A stretch of 64,000 nucleotides of DNA from Terasakiella brassicae (GTDB lineage: Bacteria > Pseudomonadota > Alphaproteobacteria > Rhodospirillales > Terasakiellaceae): NCBI RefSeq assembly GCF_014641495.1, contig NZ_BMHV01000009.1:62001-126000 (forward strand), given 5' to 3'. This document shows, piece after piece, positions 62,318-64,000 of this stretch. The notes under the pieces were generated by a model that saw nothing but the letters and a program-made list of their open reading frames with translations, did no database searches and had not been told where the DNA came from. The position numbers were made by a program, and so were the translations under genes. How positions within the stretch are numbered: position 1 is the first letter of the stretch; the number at the start of each line of letters is the position of its first letter.

Positions 62318-63317
62318 TCGCCAAAAATTACGCCAACGTTTTTTAGAAGAAAACGGATGGGGCGGCGTGGATTGTCCCTTGCTGGCCGGGGATGCCTCTT
62401 TTCGCAAATATTACCGTTTAAACCGCAATGACCAACAAGTCGTTTTAATGGATGCGCCTCCGCCACAGGAAAATGTGCGCCCCTTTGTGAAGATCGCCAA
62501 TTTTTTGGTCGACCACGGCTTCAGCGCACCACGTATTCTGGCAAAAGATTCCAAAAACGGCTTTTTGTTGATCGAGGATCTCGGCGACGATACCTATACT
62601 CGGCTCTTGCAAAACGGCGCGGATGAACGACAACTTTATAAACTAGCCACCGACGTGCTGGTTGAATTGCACAAAGATGTCGCAGAACTGCCCGACGATA
62701 CCCCTGAATATGATCACGAATTACTGACGACTGAAGCTCTGCTTTTACCTGACTGGTGGATGAAAGCCGCCTTTGGCGACACTTACGTCAACGATGATAT
62801 GCGCGAAAGTTATATTAAGGCTTGGCAACCCTGTTTTGATTATCTTCAAGATCAAAAGCAGGTTCTTGTGCTGCGCGATTATCATGTCGACAATCTGTTG
62901 CTGCTGCCGGGTCGCCATGAATGGGCGGCTTGCGGATTACTGGATTTTCAGGATGCCGTTCTAGGGTCCGGTATTTATGACCTGATGAGCCTGCTCGAAG
63001 ATGCCCGGCGCGACATAAAACCGTCACTCATTGAAGAAATGAAAATGCGCTATACTCGCGCCTTCCCGGAACTGGAACCGGAAGAATTCGATACCGTCTT
63101 CGCAATTTTGGGGGCGCAACGCCATGCCAAAGTTATCGGTATTTTCGCCCGCCTGTGCATGCGTGACGGCAAACCGATTTATCTGCAACATATGCCGCGT
63201 GTCTGGCGTTTGTTGGAAAGGTCACTCAGGCACCCAATGCTGAAAGACGTCAAAACGTGGATCGACCAACATGTCCCCAAAGAAGCCCGAGGAATTCCCG
63301 CATGTCTGAACACATAA
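62310..63317 (+). CDS. amgK: anomeric sugar kinase AmgK (phosphotransferase fold)
   Basis: About 335 residues. Aminoglycoside-phosphotransferase fold: ASFRKYYRL and LIEDLGDDTY in the N-lobe, catalytic VLRDYHVDNLLLL (Asp in the HxD-like position) and LLDFQDAV for metal binding. AmgK phosphorylates MurNAc and GlcNAc at the anomeric position in peptidoglycan recycling. A TTG start inside the end of tsaE is supported by AGGAGA eight bases upstream. murU starts inside its end. Confidence 0.88.
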   Translation: MSDRQKLRQRFLEENGWGGVDCPLLAGDASFRKYYRLNRNDQQVVLMDAPPPQENVRPFVKIANFLVDHGFSAPRILAKDSKNGFLLIEDLGDDTYTRLLQNGADERQLYKLATDVLVELHKDVAELPDDTPEYDHELLTTEALLLPDWWMKAAFGDTYVNDDMRESYIKAWQPCFDYLQDQKQVLVLRDYHVDNLLLLPGRHEWAACGLLDFQDAVLGSGIYDLMSLLEDARRDIKPSLIEEMKMRYTRAFPELEPEEFDTVFAILGAQRHAKVIGIFARLCMRDGKPIYLQHMPRVWRLLERSLRHPMLKDVKTWIDQHVPKEARGIPACLNT

Positions 63318-64000
63318 CTTCCGGCATGGTTCTGGCGGCGGGATTAGGCACCCGAATGCGTCCCTTAACGCTGCATACGCCCAAACCCCTGATCAAGGTG
63401 GCCGGGCGGACAATGGCGGACCGTGCCTTGGATCGATTGAAAGAAGCCGGTGTCACCCATGCCGTCCTGAATATCAGTTACCTGGGCGAACAAATCGCTG
63501 CCCATTTCAAAAATCGCACAGACATGAATATCCAGCTTTCAAACGAAGACGAACCGTTGGAAACAGGGGGCGGTGTGCAAAAAGCCCTGTCCTTGTTAAA
63601 AGGAACTGCCTTTTTTGTCCTGAATGGGGATGCCGTTCTCTTAAACGGACCAACCCCGACCCTGCGCCGAATGAAAGATTTCTGGAACGCAGCGGATATG
63701 GATGTGTTGTTGCTTTTGCTCCCCAGTGCCAAGGCCATCGGGTACAGTGGTCCCGGTGACTTTACGCTGGACAACCGTTCCATCCCGGCCTTTCGCGAAG
63801 AATGCAAGACCGCCCCTTACGTCTTTAGCGGGGTACAGATTTTGGCACATAACACGTTTGACAACCGCCCAAGAGGCAAATGGTCCTTGCGTGAAATCTA
63901 TCAGGATGCGATTACCAAGGGCCGGGCGCGTGCCCTTGTGCATGATGGCGATTGGTTACATGTCGGAACACCGGAAGGGCTGGAAGTTGCCGAAGATTAC
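63302..64000 (+). CDS. murU: N-acetylmuramate-1-phosphate uridylyltransferase MurU (3' partial)
   Basis: At least 233 residues; the frame is open to the window edge and no stop is seen. The nucleotidyltransferase signature VLAAGLGTRMRPLT and PKPLIKV is present, and LNGDAVLL supplies the metal-binding Asp. It makes UDP-MurNAc from MurNAc-1-phosphate, the step after AmgK. ATG overlaps the amgK stop by 16 bases. The gene order tsaE-amgK-murU supports the assignment. Confidence 0.9.
   Translation, partial: MSEHITSGMVLAAGLGTRMRPLTLHTPKPLIKVAGRTMADRALDRLKEAGVTHAVLNISYLGEQIAAHFKNRTDMNIQLSNEDEPLETGGGVQKALSLLKGTAFFVLNGDAVLLNGPTPTLRRMKDFWNAADMDVLLLLLPSAKAIGYSGPGDFTLDNRSIPAFREECKTAPYVFSGVQILAHNTFDNRPRGKWSLREIYQDAITKGRARALVHDGDWLHVGTPEGLEVAEDY

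Noticed and set aside
1-64000. CRISPR arrays, insertion sequences, prophage or defence genes
   Set aside because: No regularly spaced repeats, transposase or integrase motifs or phage-like genes were found on either strand; only one small palindromic repeat element at 22.8-22.9 kb.

Overview
The window reads as core chromosome of an alphaproteobacterium of roughly 48-50% GC. The protein set points to the Rhodospirillales and relatives (Terasakiella/Thalassospira-like), but I cannot place it more exactly without a search. Supporting signs are the block of Suv3-like helicase, S4-domain protein, FdxA ferredoxin and CarD regulator; the overlapping tsaE-amgK-murU run; FtsK, L25, Pth and YchF; acnB; ETF-ubiquinone oxidoreductase; and a TrxR-like ferredoxin-NADP reductase. 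Coding density is high. I see no tRNA, rRNA, CRISPR array, transposase, prophage or defence island, so this is not an accessory region.

Layout. 1-9.4 kb: a DUF2946-type protein, the helicase/S4/FdxA/CarD block, a phosphoesterase-fold protein that has lost its metal ligands, an ABC-F ATPase and an MBL hydrolase. 9.5-19.9 kb: an FAD-linked oxidase, two tandem secreted PilJ/NarX-type sensor proteins, an acyl-CoA hydrolase/CoA-transferase, a PAS-GGDEF-EAL protein, a methyltransferase, MscS and an FKBP-rhodanese fusion. 20-24 kb: an unrecognised helical protein, a candidate structured small RNA, a short-chain dehydrogenase, a palindromic repeat flanked by duplicated terminators and a PstS-like binding protein. 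24-30.5 kb: an HD-GYP response regulator and its partner histidine kinase, which carries a FixL-type haem PAS signature, then MoaB, a lytic transglycosylase and a family-4-like uracil-DNA glycosylase. 30.6-40.3 kb: ETF-QO, a TetR-regulated HlyD/ABC exporter operon, and an mdeR-mdeA-mdeB methionine catabolism cluster. 40.4-50.6 kb: stress protein, Nudix, CYTH, FtsK, L25, Pth, YchF and AcnB. 50.6-64 kb: Sel1 protein, oligopeptide-type binding protein, CYTH-CHAD protein, TPR-glycosyltransferase protein, CoA-ester lyase, PdxY, CobU, a CobW-type GTPase, a small solute-binding protein, ferredoxin-NADP reductase and tsaE-amgK-murU (murU runs off the window).

How the parts work together. Methionine is cleaved by MdeA to 2-oxobutyrate, which the MdeB E1 would oxidise; an Lrp-type gene is divergent. 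ETF-QO, FdxA and ferredoxin-NADP reductase are electron-transfer parts. Two separate c-di-GMP modules occur: the GGDEF-EAL protein, and the kinase/HD-GYP pair that I predict to be oxygen- or gas-responsive. AmgK and MurU recycle cell-wall sugars.

The items most worth a second look are the haem-PAS kinase operon, the probable pseudo-phosphoesterase beside carD, the structured RNA at about 21.2-21.4 kb, the terminator-like hairpins in front of carD, the secreted PilJ-type pair and the FKBP-rhodanese fusion. Nothing here looks like a wholly new multi-gene system.
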